Shown here: positions 1-7,458 of the stretch, piece by piece
Layout of the letters: each line of letters opens with the position of its first letter
Position numbering within the stretch: position 1 is the first letter of the stretch
From: SAR86 cluster bacterium
Lineage (GTDB): Bacteria > Pseudomonadota > Gammaproteobacteria > Magnimaribacterales > AG-339-G14
DNA length: 64,000 nt
Reading direction: 5' to 3'
NCBI GenBank assembly: GCA_023703675.1
Contig: CP097974.1
Coordinates: forward strand, 333,288 to 397,287
Made by a program: the position numbers and the translations under genes
The notes under the pieces: model-generated
What the model was told of the DNA's origin: nothing
The model's input: only the letters and a program-made list of their open reading frames with translations
Database searches by the model: none

Positions 1-2
1 AT

Positions 3-47
3 TCAACAGAAGTTGGGGTATCAGCTTACCCAGAATTCTCGGATTAA
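3..47 (+). CDS. Possible 3' end of an upstream gene (partial)
   Basis: An open frame enters from the left edge and stops with TAA at 45-47; its last residues read AYPEFSD. The stop lies 13 nt before a strong terminator, so some transcript ends here. Only 14 codons are visible and another frame stays open to base 58, so frame and product cannot be established. Confidence 0.3.
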   Translation, partial: STEVGVSAYPEFSD

Positions 48-60
48 TTTCTCCCTAATA

Positions 61-93
61 AAAAGCAGGCAAGCCTCCCTTGCCTGCTTTTTT
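61..93 (+). terminator. Rho-independent terminator
   Basis: GCAGGCAAG (65-73) pairs perfectly with CTTGCCTGC (79-87) around a 5-nt loop. Four A precede the stem and six T follow it, so it could work in both directions. It closes whatever gene enters from the left and separates it from the receptor gene. Confidence 0.92.
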
Positions 94-121
94 CATTTAC
101 TTATACCCTTAAAACCAAGGA

Positions 122-127
122 TATAAT
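122..127 (+). promoter_or_regulatory. -10 box (TATAAT), leaderless-type promoter of the TonB receptor
   Basis: A perfect TATAAT ends 6 nt (ccttcc) before the ATG at 134. Transcription normally starts about 7 nt after the -10 box, which puts +1 on the A of the start codon. No Shine-Dalgarno lies at normal spacing. No clear -35 is visible 16-18 nt upstream, so the promoter rests on the -10 alone. Confidence 0.55.
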
Positions 128-133
128 CCTTCC

Positions 134-2137
134 ATGAGATGTGTTTTAGGATTTTTAATAATTCTTTCTTTATCTATATTTTCTCAAGAAGAAGAAATTA
201 TTGTCATTGCTGAGAGGGGTTGGGTATTTACTCCTTCCGTAGACAATCTTTCAGAAGAAGATATCAGTGAAATAAATTCTCACCATTTTAAAGAATTACT
301 AAATTTATCTTCTGGAACTTGGATCAGCAGAGGGTCTGGTCAGGAAAGTTTAATCTCAATTAGATCGCCAGTCTTAACTGGTTCAGGTGCCTGTGGATCT
401 TTTTTGATAATTGAAGACGAAATACCTATTCGACCTTTAGGTTTTTGCAATGTAAATAATCTGTTTGAGGTTTCAGGAAATCTTTCTTCCGAAATACAGG
501 TCATCAAGGGAGCATCTAGTGCAGTATTTGGAGGCAACGCATTACATGGATTAATTAATTTAAAATCTATTACATTTGAAGGTCAAAATTCAATTGGTTT
601 TGAAATAGATAAAAATAATTCCTTAAGATCAAAATTTATCAATAGAAAAAATAATATTTTGGCCTTTGGCTTGGAGTTAGATAGCGATAAAGGATTTAGA
701 AAAGGTTCTGGTTATGACCAACAAAAGTTTGTGCTTAAAACGGAAAATCGTTACAACGATTGGTCGATGGAAAGTCTAATAAGTATCACAAACTTAAATC
801 AAGAAACTGCAGGTTATATTGATTCTTACGAGCACCCTAGGAGACTTGAAAATCAAAATCTTGAAGCTTACAGAGATGCAAATTCTATAAGATTGAATAC
901 AAAATTTTCAAAACAATTTGACGAAGTAACGCTCACACTTAATCCTTATGTTAGAAAAAGTTCTATGGAATTTATTCAACATTATCTTCCTGGAAAACCA
1001 ATCGAAAAAAATGGTCAACAAAGTTTAGGCTTATTTTTTAAAACTTTAGGATATGAAATCAAAAAAAATACCTTCAATTTTGGAGCACAATTTGAAGTTG
1101 CTGATATAAACCTTGATGAATTCCAGCCCAATAAACTTACCACTAGCTCTGCTTTCAATAACGCTGTTCGTCCAAAAGGATTTCATTACAATTTTGAAGT
1201 ACTAACTAGTTTGGTTGCTGTCTTCTTGAATCATAACTACAAATTAAATGACGAAATATCTTTTTTTTCTGACTTGAGAATTGAATTACTAAATTACAAT
1301 TACGATAACTTAATGAATGATGGCCGTCTGAGAGACGATGGCACTTCTTGTGGATTTGGCGGTTGTTTCTACTCCAGACCTTCGGATACAGATTTAAATT
1401 TTCTTGACAATTCTTATAGGTTTGGAGTTGAGCGAAAATTAATCAATGGAAGTCTTTTTTTTCAATTTAGCACTGGACATAGACCTCCACAAATCAATGA
1501 ATTATTCAGATTGCAAAAAGGCCAAACCTTGGCTGATTTAGACTCTGAAGAAATGGATTCATTAGAAATTGCTTTTATTAATGAAGGTGAGACTTCTAGA
1601 AATCAAATAGTTTTTTACTATTCAAAAAAGAATAATTACATTTTTAAGGATGCATCTTCCAATATGATTTTAGGGGGTCGTTCTCGACATAGGGGATTGG
1701 AATTAAAGGGATCAAAATTTTTGAACTCTAAATTTTCTTTGAAATATGCTTTTAACTTGACAGAGCATCTTTACGATTTTACTAATTCCAGCATAGGAAT
1801 TTATTCAGGAAACGATATAGATACGTCTCCAAATTTTTTTGGAAGCGTTTTTTTTAATTACGAATTAAATGAGCAAATTAATTTTCAAATTGAGCAAGAA
1901 TTTATGGACGAATATTATATGGAACCTTCAAATCTCTATATTTATAAGGGGCATAATTTGACAAACGTAAGATCTTCTTACGAAGTAAATAAAAATCTAA
2001 GCCTTAATTTTAGTGTTATTAATCTTTTTGATAAAGCTTATGCTGAGCGCGCGGACTACTCGTCTTTTTCAGGAGAAAGATTTTTTCCAGGAATTCCTTT
2101 AAAGTGGCGCTTTGCCATAAATTATAAATACAATTAA
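134..2137 (+). CDS. TonB-dependent outer-membrane receptor
   Basis: Outer-membrane beta-barrel for TonB-driven uptake of a scarce ligand (iron complex, vitamin or glycan; not predictable here). Residues 1-17 are a signal peptide ending in SIFS. A TonB-box-like EEEIIVIAE follows at about 19-27, then a plug domain to about residue 150 with the typical VIKGASSAVFGGNALHGLI segment. The rest is a 22-strand-type barrel rich in aromatic residues. The last residue is N, not the common aromatic. Two Cys lie in the plug (GACGSF, GFCN) and two in a presumed loop (SCGFGGC), so disulfides are possible. Length 667 aa is normal for the family. The GTG-started MATE gene follows 8 nt downstream and is probably co-transcribed. 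ExbB/ExbD-like energisers occur at 43.9-44.9 kb. Confidence 0.93.
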   Translation: MRCVLGFLIILSLSIFSQEEEIIVIAERGWVFTPSVDNLSEEDISEINSHHFKELLNLSSGTWISRGSGQESLISIRSPVLTGSGACGSFLIIEDEIPIRPLGFCNVNNLFEVSGNLSSEIQVIKGASSAVFGGNALHGLINLKSITFEGQNSIGFEIDKNNSLRSKFINRKNNILAFGLELDSDKGFRKGSGYDQQKFVLKTENRYNDWSMESLISITNLNQETAGYIDSYEHPRRLENQNLEAYRDANSIRLNTKFSKQFDEVTLTLNPYVRKSSMEFIQHYLPGKPIEKNGQQSLGLFFKTLGYEIKKNTFNFGAQFEVADINLDEFQPNKLTTSSAFNNAVRPKGFHYNFEVLTSLVAVFLNHNYKLNDEISFFSDLRIELLNYNYDNLMNDGRLRDDGTSCGFGGCFYSRPSDTDLNFLDNSYRFGVERKLINGSLFFQFSTGHRPPQINELFRLQKGQTLADLDSEEMDSLEIAFINEGETSRNQIVFYYSKKNNYIFKDASSNMILGGRSRHRGLELKGSKFLNSKFSLKYAFNLTEHLYDFTNSSIGIYSGNDIDTSPNFFGSVFFNYELNEQINFQIEQEFMDEYYMEPSNLYIYKGHNLTNVRSSYEVNKNLSLNFSVINLFDKAYAERADYSSFSGERFFPGIPLKWRFAINYKYN

Positions 2138-2145
2138 AAACACCC

Positions 2146-3516
2146 GTGAATTATCAAACAGACTCCGAAGAGTTATCGGAAAATATTGAAACAGTATCTA
2201 GTCCTGAGACTTTGTCTATCTGGGGACTGGCTTGGCCTTCGATACTGGCTAATATTTTATTTGCCGCTGCAGGAGTAGTTTCTATAAAAGCAGTCGGCAT
2301 CTTAGGCACAGAAGCAGTGGCGGCTGTAGGAACTGGGCAAAGAATCCTCTTTGTAATTCAATCAATTATTATGGCTGTCTCTACTGGAACAGCTGCTTTA
2401 GTAGCTAGAGCTTTTGGTTCTGCTAACTACAAAGAAGCAGCACAAGTACTTCTAGATTCTCTATGGATTGGAGTAATTTTGAGTATTTTAGCTGCTGCCT
2501 CTATGTGGCTATATGGGGAATCAATAATCTCTTTCTTTGGATTAGACCCTGAATCTAAAAAATTAGCCGTTATATATATCAAGTACACGATGTTATTTTC
2601 TGCAGCTTTTTCAAGTTCCTTTATATTTAGTTCGGCGCTAAGAGCGGCTGGAGATGCAAAAACACCTTTAGCAATAATGATTTTTCAAAATCTTTTGAAT
2701 ATTTATCTTTTGATAGGTCTCGTTAACGGACAATTCGGATTTCCCGAAATGGGCGTTGTAGGCGCTTCCTACGCTTGGGGGATATCTTTTACTGTAGGTA
2801 CCGGAGTATATGTAATTATGTGGCTTTCAAAAATGACCTTAATTCCCTTGCCATCTTTAAAAAATATTATTTACGATAGATTAAGGAAAATTTTTAAAAT
2901 TTCTTTGCCCGCAACTCTTGAGTCAGGAGTTTTTCAGTCAGGACTTTTATTTTATTTTTGGATAATTTCCTTATATGGAACTGAGCCCAGTGCTGCTTAC
3001 AATATTGGGATAAACATCCTGATGCTTTCCTTTATGATAGGCCAGGGATTTTCAGTAGCTGGCGCGACATTAACTGGACAATTTTTAGGAGCTAATAATC
3101 CAAGAGAAGCAAAGCGAAGTGGTTGGAGATCTGCAGGATTATCGATCATTTCTATGGGCTTTGTAGGACTTTTAATTGCTATATTTTCTAATGAAATATC
3201 AAGATTTCTTGTCGATGACGATGAAGTTGTAAGATTGACAGTAATATTTGTATGGTTTTTAGGCTCTATGCAACCTTTGATGGCAATCGAGTTTGCAATA
3301 GGTGGAGCTTTGAGAGGAGCTGGGGATACAAAATCACCATTAGTCATAACTTTAATAGGATTAGTATTCTTTAGGTTATCTATCGCTTTGTTATTTTTGT
3401 TGTTTAATTTACCCGTTGAATATATCTTTGCTAGTTTAATGATTGATTATCTTGTTAAAGCAATTTTATTTGCCTACAGGTTTAATTCTGGTAAATGGAT
3501 AAAAATTAATATATAG
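2146..3516 (+). CDS. MATE-family efflux transporter
   Basis: Multidrug and toxin extrusion transporter, a 12-helix inner-membrane antiporter driven by Na+ or H+. The two MatE repeats are visible: the first half begins at WGLAWPSILANILF, and both halves carry the family LRAAGDAK / LRGAGDTK signature (about residues 165 and 390). Length 456 aa is typical. The start is GTG at 2146, eight bases after the receptor stop; it gives a short polar N-terminus before helix 1. Substrate unknown. The pairing with a TonB receptor suggests co-transcription rather than a known shared pathway. Confidence 0.92.
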   Translation: MNYQTDSEELSENIETVSSPETLSIWGLAWPSILANILFAAAGVVSIKAVGILGTEAVAAVGTGQRILFVIQSIIMAVSTGTAALVARAFGSANYKEAAQVLLDSLWIGVILSILAAASMWLYGESIISFFGLDPESKKLAVIYIKYTMLFSAAFSSSFIFSSALRAAGDAKTPLAIMIFQNLLNIYLLIGLVNGQFGFPEMGVVGASYAWGISFTVGTGVYVIMWLSKMTLIPLPSLKNIIYDRLRKIFKISLPATLESGVFQSGLLFYFWIISLYGTEPSAAYNIGINILMLSFMIGQGFSVAGATLTGQFLGANNPREAKRSGWRSAGLSIISMGFVGLLIAIFSNEISRFLVDDDEVVRLTVIFVWFLGSMQPLMAIEFAIGGALRGAGDTKSPLVITLIGLVFFRLSIALLFLLFNLPVEYIFASLMIDYLVKAILFAYRFNSGKWIKINI

Positions 3517-3589
3517 CTAATTATTTATATTTTTTGCTTTTTTAATGTATTATCTATGTAATTATTAATAATTATCTGGGAGAGATATT

Positions 3590-4300
3590 ATGGAATATGT
3601 TCTAGCTACTAACGATTATGTTGGTATATCTTTTTGGCTAGCCACAGCTATTATGCTTGCATCAACTGTATTTTTCTTTGTTGAAAGAGCAGACGTTAAA
3701 GGTAAGTGGAAAACTTCTTTAACTGTTGCAGGTCTAGTTACTGGTATAGCTTTCTGGCACTACTTATACATGAGAGATATTTGGGTAATGGTAGGTGACA
3801 CTCCTACTGTCTACAGATACATTGATTGGTTAATTACAGTGCCTTTACAAATAATTGAATTCTATTTGATTGTTGCTGCGGTAACGACAATTAGTGCAAT
3901 TATTTTCTGGAAGCTTTTAACTGCTTCTATATTAATGTTAGTTTTCGGTTACCTAGGAGAAACTGGTCTTATGGACGTCACGATCGGTTGGATTTTAGGA
4001 ATGATTGCTTGGCTTTACATTATTTATGAAATATTCTTCGGCGAAACTGCTGCTGCAAATGCGGGAAGTGGTAATGCTGCAAGTCAACAAGCTTTTACAA
4101 CCATTAAATGGATTGTGACTGTTGGTTGGGCTATTTACCCACTGGGATATGCAATTGGATATTTCGGCGGTGGTGTAGATGCGAATTCATTGAATATCAT
4201 CTACAACTTAGCAGATTTAATTAATAAGACCTTGTTTGGTTTAGCTATCTGGGCTGCTGCTAAAGCAGACTCGGAAAGTTCTTCAGAGAGTTCTTACTAA
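3590..4300 (+). CDS. Proteorhodopsin, blue-tuned proton pump
   Basis: Seven-helix retinal protein that pumps protons out of the cell in light. Key residues all sit at a constant offset of 18 from the reference green proteorhodopsin: H57 (H75), acceptor D79 (D97), donor E90 (E108) and Schiff-base K213 in ADLINKTLFG (K231). The spectral switch residue 105 is Q87 (TVPLQIIE), the blue-absorbing type. D and E at the acceptor and donor sites mark a proton pump, not a Na+ (NDQ) or Cl- pump. The 18-residue shift means the usual cleavable N-terminal signal is absent; the start is fixed by GGGAGAG at 3578-3584. The gene sits alone between the MATE gene and its own terminator. No retinal-synthesis genes (crtEBIY, blh) occur in the window. 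Confidence 0.97.
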   Translation: MEYVLATNDYVGISFWLATAIMLASTVFFFVERADVKGKWKTSLTVAGLVTGIAFWHYLYMRDIWVMVGDTPTVYRYIDWLITVPLQIIEFYLIVAAVTTISAIIFWKLLTASILMLVFGYLGETGLMDVTIGWILGMIAWLYIIYEIFFGETAAANAGSGNAASQQAFTTIKWIVTVGWAIYPLGYAIGYFGGGVDANSLNIIYNLADLINKTLFGLAIWAAAKADSESSSESSY

Positions 4301-4310
4301 TTTCATAAAA

Positions 4311-4345
4311 AAAAACTCCAGCTTTTTTAGCTGGAGTTTTTTTTT
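4311..4345 (+). terminator. Rho-independent terminator of proteorhodopsin
   Basis: ACTCCAGCT (4315-4323) and AGCTGGAGT (4329-4337) form a perfect 9-bp stem with a T5 loop, flanked by an A-run before and a T9 run after. It begins about 10 nt after the proteorhodopsin stop and is one of the strongest terminators in the window, fitting a highly expressed gene. Confidence 0.94.
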
Positions 4346-4499
4346 GGAGCTTCTTGTGAATCTCCCCCTTACACAAGAAGCAATATAAGATATAAAAAAA
4401 AACCTTATAGGTCAAAACTTTTTATTTATTTCAATTTCATATTTTTTTTTAGATGTAAAGGTTGATTCAAATTTTTATAGTATGTAAATTAGATATTCT

Positions 4500-4575
4500 G
4501 CGATTGTAGCTCAGTTGGTAGAGCGCGACCTTGCCAAGGTCGAGGCCACGGGTTCGAACCCCGTCAATCGCTCCA
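4500..4575 (+). tRNA. tRNA-Gly (anticodon GCC)
   Basis: Full cloverleaf: acceptor GCGATTG / CAATCGC, D-stem GCTC / GAGC, anticodon stem CGACC / GGTCG with loop TTGCCAA, T-arm ACGGG-TTCGAAC-CCCGT, discriminator T and an encoded CCA at 4573-4575. The anticodon GCC reads GGC and GGT. It lies between the proteorhodopsin terminator and the convergent end of the oxidase gene. The 155 nt between terminator and tRNA are AT-rich with nothing else recognised. Confidence 0.97.
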
Positions 4576-4636
4576 TTTTTCAAAATAGATTTTTAAGTTT
4601 ATGAAAAGATTAAAAAATTGATTGAAAGATAGGGAT

Positions 4637-5284
4637 TTACGAATTTTGTCCGTCAATCTCATCCGCAATGTAATGGTTTTTGTCTCTGTGACCAGCTTCA
4701 TCGTTTCTAACTGCTATTACAACATCTCTTAATCTTGCGTCTATGTTTAAGTTCCAATAATTAATTGCTATTTTAGGAGCAGGAGAATTAGCGATTTCGC
4801 CTTTATCTATTTCCTCAAGATATTCTGTATACGAGGTAACGGCTTCTTCTTCGAAATATCCTATCATTCTATGAGCAGTTCTATTGAAAAAAATGTATAG
4901 AAAAGTATAAAAAGTTCCAAAACCTATCTGAGCTAAGAAAATTAAGAATCTTTCAAAAGTAGAAGGTTGTGCAATTTCTATGAAAGTCATCAAATGCATT
5001 CTCTCATTTTCTGCTTCTTCTAACATTTCACGGATTAAACCGTTGTCATCTTTCATTCTTCTTAAAGAGCGTAAATGATGCACTACTCCTGCAACCATAC
5101 CAGGAACAGCAGCAACAGTTTCTAAAACGACAGCTCTGTGACCGTATCTTTTCTTAAAAAGAAAATCAGCTGAATTTCTGAGAAATTTTGTAATACTTAG
5201 AGCAACGGAATCACTCAGTGTGTTAGGAAGTTTGTGACCTGCTACTTCATTTTGCATATTTGGAGGTAGATCTTGATTTAACAT
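4637..5284 (-). CDS. aox: Alternative oxidase (non-pumping ubiquinol oxidase)
   Basis: Membrane-bound di-iron oxidase that passes electrons from ubiquinol straight to oxygen without pumping protons. All four motifs are present: LETVAAVPG (E55), EEAENERMH (E94, H97), FEEEAVTSY (145-147, contains the third Glu ligand) and RNDEAGHRD (E196, H199). The usual DEAHHRD motif has Gly for the first, non-ligand His. The hydrophobic stretch at 112-134 fits monotopic membrane insertion. At 215 aa it lacks the long N-terminus of plant enzymes, as bacterial ones do. It has no Shine-Dalgarno; a TATAAT box ends 8 nt before the ATG, and a palindrome overlaps the expected -35 position. It lies next to proteorhodopsin but on the other strand. 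Confidence 0.94.
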   Translation of the reverse strand: MLNQDLPPNMQNEVAGHKLPNTLSDSVALSITKFLRNSADFLFKKRYGHRAVVLETVAAVPGMVAGVVHHLRSLRRMKDDNGLIREMLEEAENERMHLMTFIEIAQPSTFERFLIFLAQIGFGTFYTFLYIFFNRTAHRMIGYFEEEAVTSYTEYLEEIDKGEIANSPAPKIAINYWNLNIDARLRDVVIAVRNDEAGHRDKNHYIADEIDGQNS

Positions 5285-5292
5285 GTATCGAT

Positions 5293-5298
5293 ATTATA
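5293..5298 (-). promoter_or_regulatory. -10 box of the alternative oxidase gene
   Basis: On the minus strand TATAAT ends 8 nt before the oxidase ATG, which predicts a leader of only 0-2 nt. No Shine-Dalgarno is present. The -35 position (about 5316-5321) falls inside the palindrome at 5315-5334. Confidence 0.55.
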
Positions 5299-5314
5299 GA
5301 AATAAGAATTGAAT

Positions 5315-5334
5315 TAAATGATTTCAATCATTTA
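5315..5334. promoter_or_regulatory. 20-bp perfect palindrome, FNR/Anr-like operator
   Basis: Two 9-bp arms, TAAATGATT and AATCATTTA, are perfect inverted repeats around a central TC. The core TGAT-N4-ATCA (TGATTTCAATCA) matches the inner half-sites of the FNR/Anr/Dnr box TTGAT-N4-ATCAA; only the outermost base of each half-site differs. It covers the -35 position of the oxidase promoter. Binding there would more simply repress than activate. The regulator is not in this window. Confidence 0.5.
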
Positions 5335-5439
5335 TGTAGGTTCATATATCTTTAAGCTATATATAAAATATTTGTCCTGTTAAAAAGATATATAAAAAAA
5401 ATCGTTCCTTCAGATAATATTAACAGAGGAGATATAAAT

Positions 5440-6246
5440 ATGAATGATGAAGTTAAAAAAGAAATAGATGATTCTGGCGTTATGACGATAATACTTAATA
5501 GACCCAAGAGTCTAAATAGCCTCAATTACGGGTTGGTTACTGGAGTTATTGAAGCCTTTGATGAGGCCGCTTCAAATAAAAAAGTAAGGTCTGTAATCTT
5601 GACTGGTGAAGGAAGAGGTTTTTGTTCCGGTGCTGACCTAAGTGGAGGAGGGTGGCCAACCAAACCCGAATGGACTAGTGGCGAAATTTCAGCAAATAAT
5701 ATGGAATTTTTTTTAAATCCGATGATAAAGAAAATAGTTGCTTGTCCTAAACCCGTCATTAACGCAATAAATGGAATTGCAGCTGGAGGCGGAGTTGGCC
5801 TAGCATTAAGCGGTGATATTTTAATAGCTGCCAAGTCAGCTAAATTTAAATTAGTTTTTGGAAAACAACTTGGAATTATTTCAGATGTAGGCGCATCTTG
5901 GTTTGTTCCTAAATTAATCTCTAGAGCTAGAGCTAATGCTCTTGCCTTATTAGGAGAAGACCTCTCGGCCGATCAAGCAGAAGATTGGGGGCTGATCTGG
6001 AAGACTTTTGATGATGAATCACTTTTAGACGAAGCGATGAAAATTGCTCTACAAATTTCAGACAGCGCAATAGAAGGACTTAAGGCTTGTGTGCATGCAC
6101 ATGATCATGCCGTCAATGTTTCTTTAGACGAACAATTAGATTACGAGACAAAAACTCAAAGAGTTCTTTGCGACGGACCAGCTTTTAAAGAAGGAGTAGT
6201 AGCATTTTTAGAAAAAAGAAAACCAAATTTTAGGAATTTGAAGTAG
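5440..6246 (+). CDS. Enoyl-CoA hydratase/isomerase family protein (PaaG-like)
   Basis: Crotonase-fold enzyme acting on an acyl-CoA, probably hydration or isomerisation of a 2,3-enoyl-CoA. It has the oxyanion-hole segments GRGFCSGADL (about 62-71) and NGIAAGGGVGLALSGD (about 109-124). The second-acid position reads ISDVGASWFVPKL, resembling the Asp of the PaaG subgroup (PDSGGTW) rather than the two Glu of classical FadB-type hydratases. Length 268 aa is typical. A strong AGAGGAGA at 5425-5432 fixes the start. Its 3' end overlaps the convergent dapE by 17 bp. It may serve the same acyl-CoA pathway as the dehydrogenases downstream. Confidence 0.88.
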   Translation: MNDEVKKEIDDSGVMTIILNRPKSLNSLNYGLVTGVIEAFDEAASNKKVRSVILTGEGRGFCSGADLSGGGWPTKPEWTSGEISANNMEFFLNPMIKKIVACPKPVINAINGIAAGGGVGLALSGDILIAAKSAKFKLVFGKQLGIISDVGASWFVPKLISRARANALALLGEDLSADQAEDWGLIWKTFDDESLLDEAMKIALQISDSAIEGLKACVHAHDHAVNVSLDEQLDYETKTQRVLCDGPAFKEGVVAFLEKRKPNFRNLK

Positions 6247-7366
6247 CGATCTTTTTTAATATCTCTAAATAAATTTTACTTAGATCATTCAAATCTTTTA
6301 AAGACACATTTTCATCAATTTTATGGATTGTTTCATTTAAAGGGCCAAGTTCTACTATTTCAGCATCCATAACGGGCATAAATCTGCCATCAGAAGTACC
6401 GCCTCCATTATTAATTACCGGCTCTCTACCTAATACATTTTTTATCGAATCAATAACTAAATCAACAAAATAGGTTTTTGTTGTTAAGAAAGGAAGCCCG
6501 CTAAGATTCCATTCAACTTTGTAATCAACATTATGAGAATTTAAAATTTTTTCAAATTCTTCAATTAAACCTTCACTCGTAGATTCTGAGCAAAATCTAA
6601 AATTGAAATCCATTTCCAATTCTCCTGGAACAATGTTTCCAGCACCAGTACCAGAATTAATATTAGAAACTTGAAAAGAGGTTGGTTGAAAATGATCATT
6701 GCCAACGTCCCATTTTTTTTCTTTCAATTCAGTAATAATGTTTGAAGCAAGAAATATTGGATTGATAATTTTTTCTGGATAGGCGATGTGACCCTGCTTG
6801 CCTAAAATCTTAAGTTTTCCGTTAAGTGATCCTCTTCTTCCAATTCTAATAGTATCCCCAATAATTTCTGAAGATGATGGCTCGCCTACCAAACAATAGT
6901 CAATTTTTTCTCCTCTCTCTAATAATTTATCTAATAAAATATCTATAAATCCATCATCTGATTCTCCTTCTTCATTACTAGTCAAAAGGACAGCTATTTT
7001 GAAGTTTAGATTTTTTTCACAATTAACAAATTCAGAAAGAGCTTTCAAAAAAGCACAGATGTTTCCTTTCATGTCTGCAGCTCCTCTTCCATAAATTTTA
7101 TCGTCTACTTTTTTTGCTGAAAAAGGAGGATGTGTCCATAAATTTTCAGGACCTGTCGGCACAACGTCTGTGTGGCCTAGAAAGCAAAAAGTTGGTCCGC
7201 TATTTCCATAAACTGAATAAAGATTTTCAACGTTTTTGTAGTTTATCCTCTCGGATACAAATCCAAGTTCATTAAGGATTGGTTCAATAAGATCAAAACA
7301 ACCTTTATCTTTTGGAGATATAGATTCGATTTTAATTAAATCAGTAACAAGGTTTTCTAGGTTCAT
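6230..7366 (-). CDS. dapE: Succinyl-diaminopimelate desuccinylase
   Basis: Two-zinc M20 hydrolase of lysine and peptidoglycan synthesis that cleaves N-succinyl-LL-2,6-diaminopimelate to LL-diaminopimelate. Visible motifs are LGHTDVVPTG (His ligand and the following Asp), GRGAADMKG (bridging Asp), TSNEEGESDDG (catalytic and ligand Glu), LVGEPSS (Glu ligand), the lid-domain GRRGSLNGKL, and ETIHKIDE (last His ligand). Length 378 aa matches the family. It is convergent with the enoyl-CoA hydratase. No Shine-Dalgarno is seen; a weak TAGACT ends 8 nt before the ATG. Confidence 0.96.
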   Translation of the reverse strand: MNLENLVTDLIKIESISPKDKGCFDLIEPILNELGFVSERINYKNVENLYSVYGNSGPTFCFLGHTDVVPTGPENLWTHPPFSAKKVDDKIYGRGAADMKGNICAFLKALSEFVNCEKNLNFKIAVLLTSNEEGESDDGFIDILLDKLLERGEKIDYCLVGEPSSSEIIGDTIRIGRRGSLNGKLKILGKQGHIAYPEKIINPIFLASNIITELKEKKWDVGNDHFQPTSFQVSNINSGTGAGNIVPGELEMDFNFRFCSESTSEGLIEEFEKILNSHNVDYKVEWNLSGLPFLTTKTYFVDLVIDSIKNVLGREPVINNGGGTSDGRFMPVMDAEIVELGPLNETIHKIDENVSLKDLNDLSKIYLEILKKIATSNS

Positions 7367-7458
7367 TTTCGTTAAGTCTAAAACATTTTAACTATTTATT
7401 ATAAAAATTTTTTTTCACTGGTAGAATAAATTTCTGCATTTAAAAAATAAGGATTTTT

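Noticed and set aside
2997-3347. 116-codon minus-strand open frame inside the MATE gene
   Set aside because: Shadow frame of a confidently identified transporter; no start context or neighbours support it.
4500-4575. tRNA-Gly as an integration site
   Set aside because: No integrase, no direct repeat of the tRNA 3' end and no foreign-looking genes are found next to any of the three tRNA genes.
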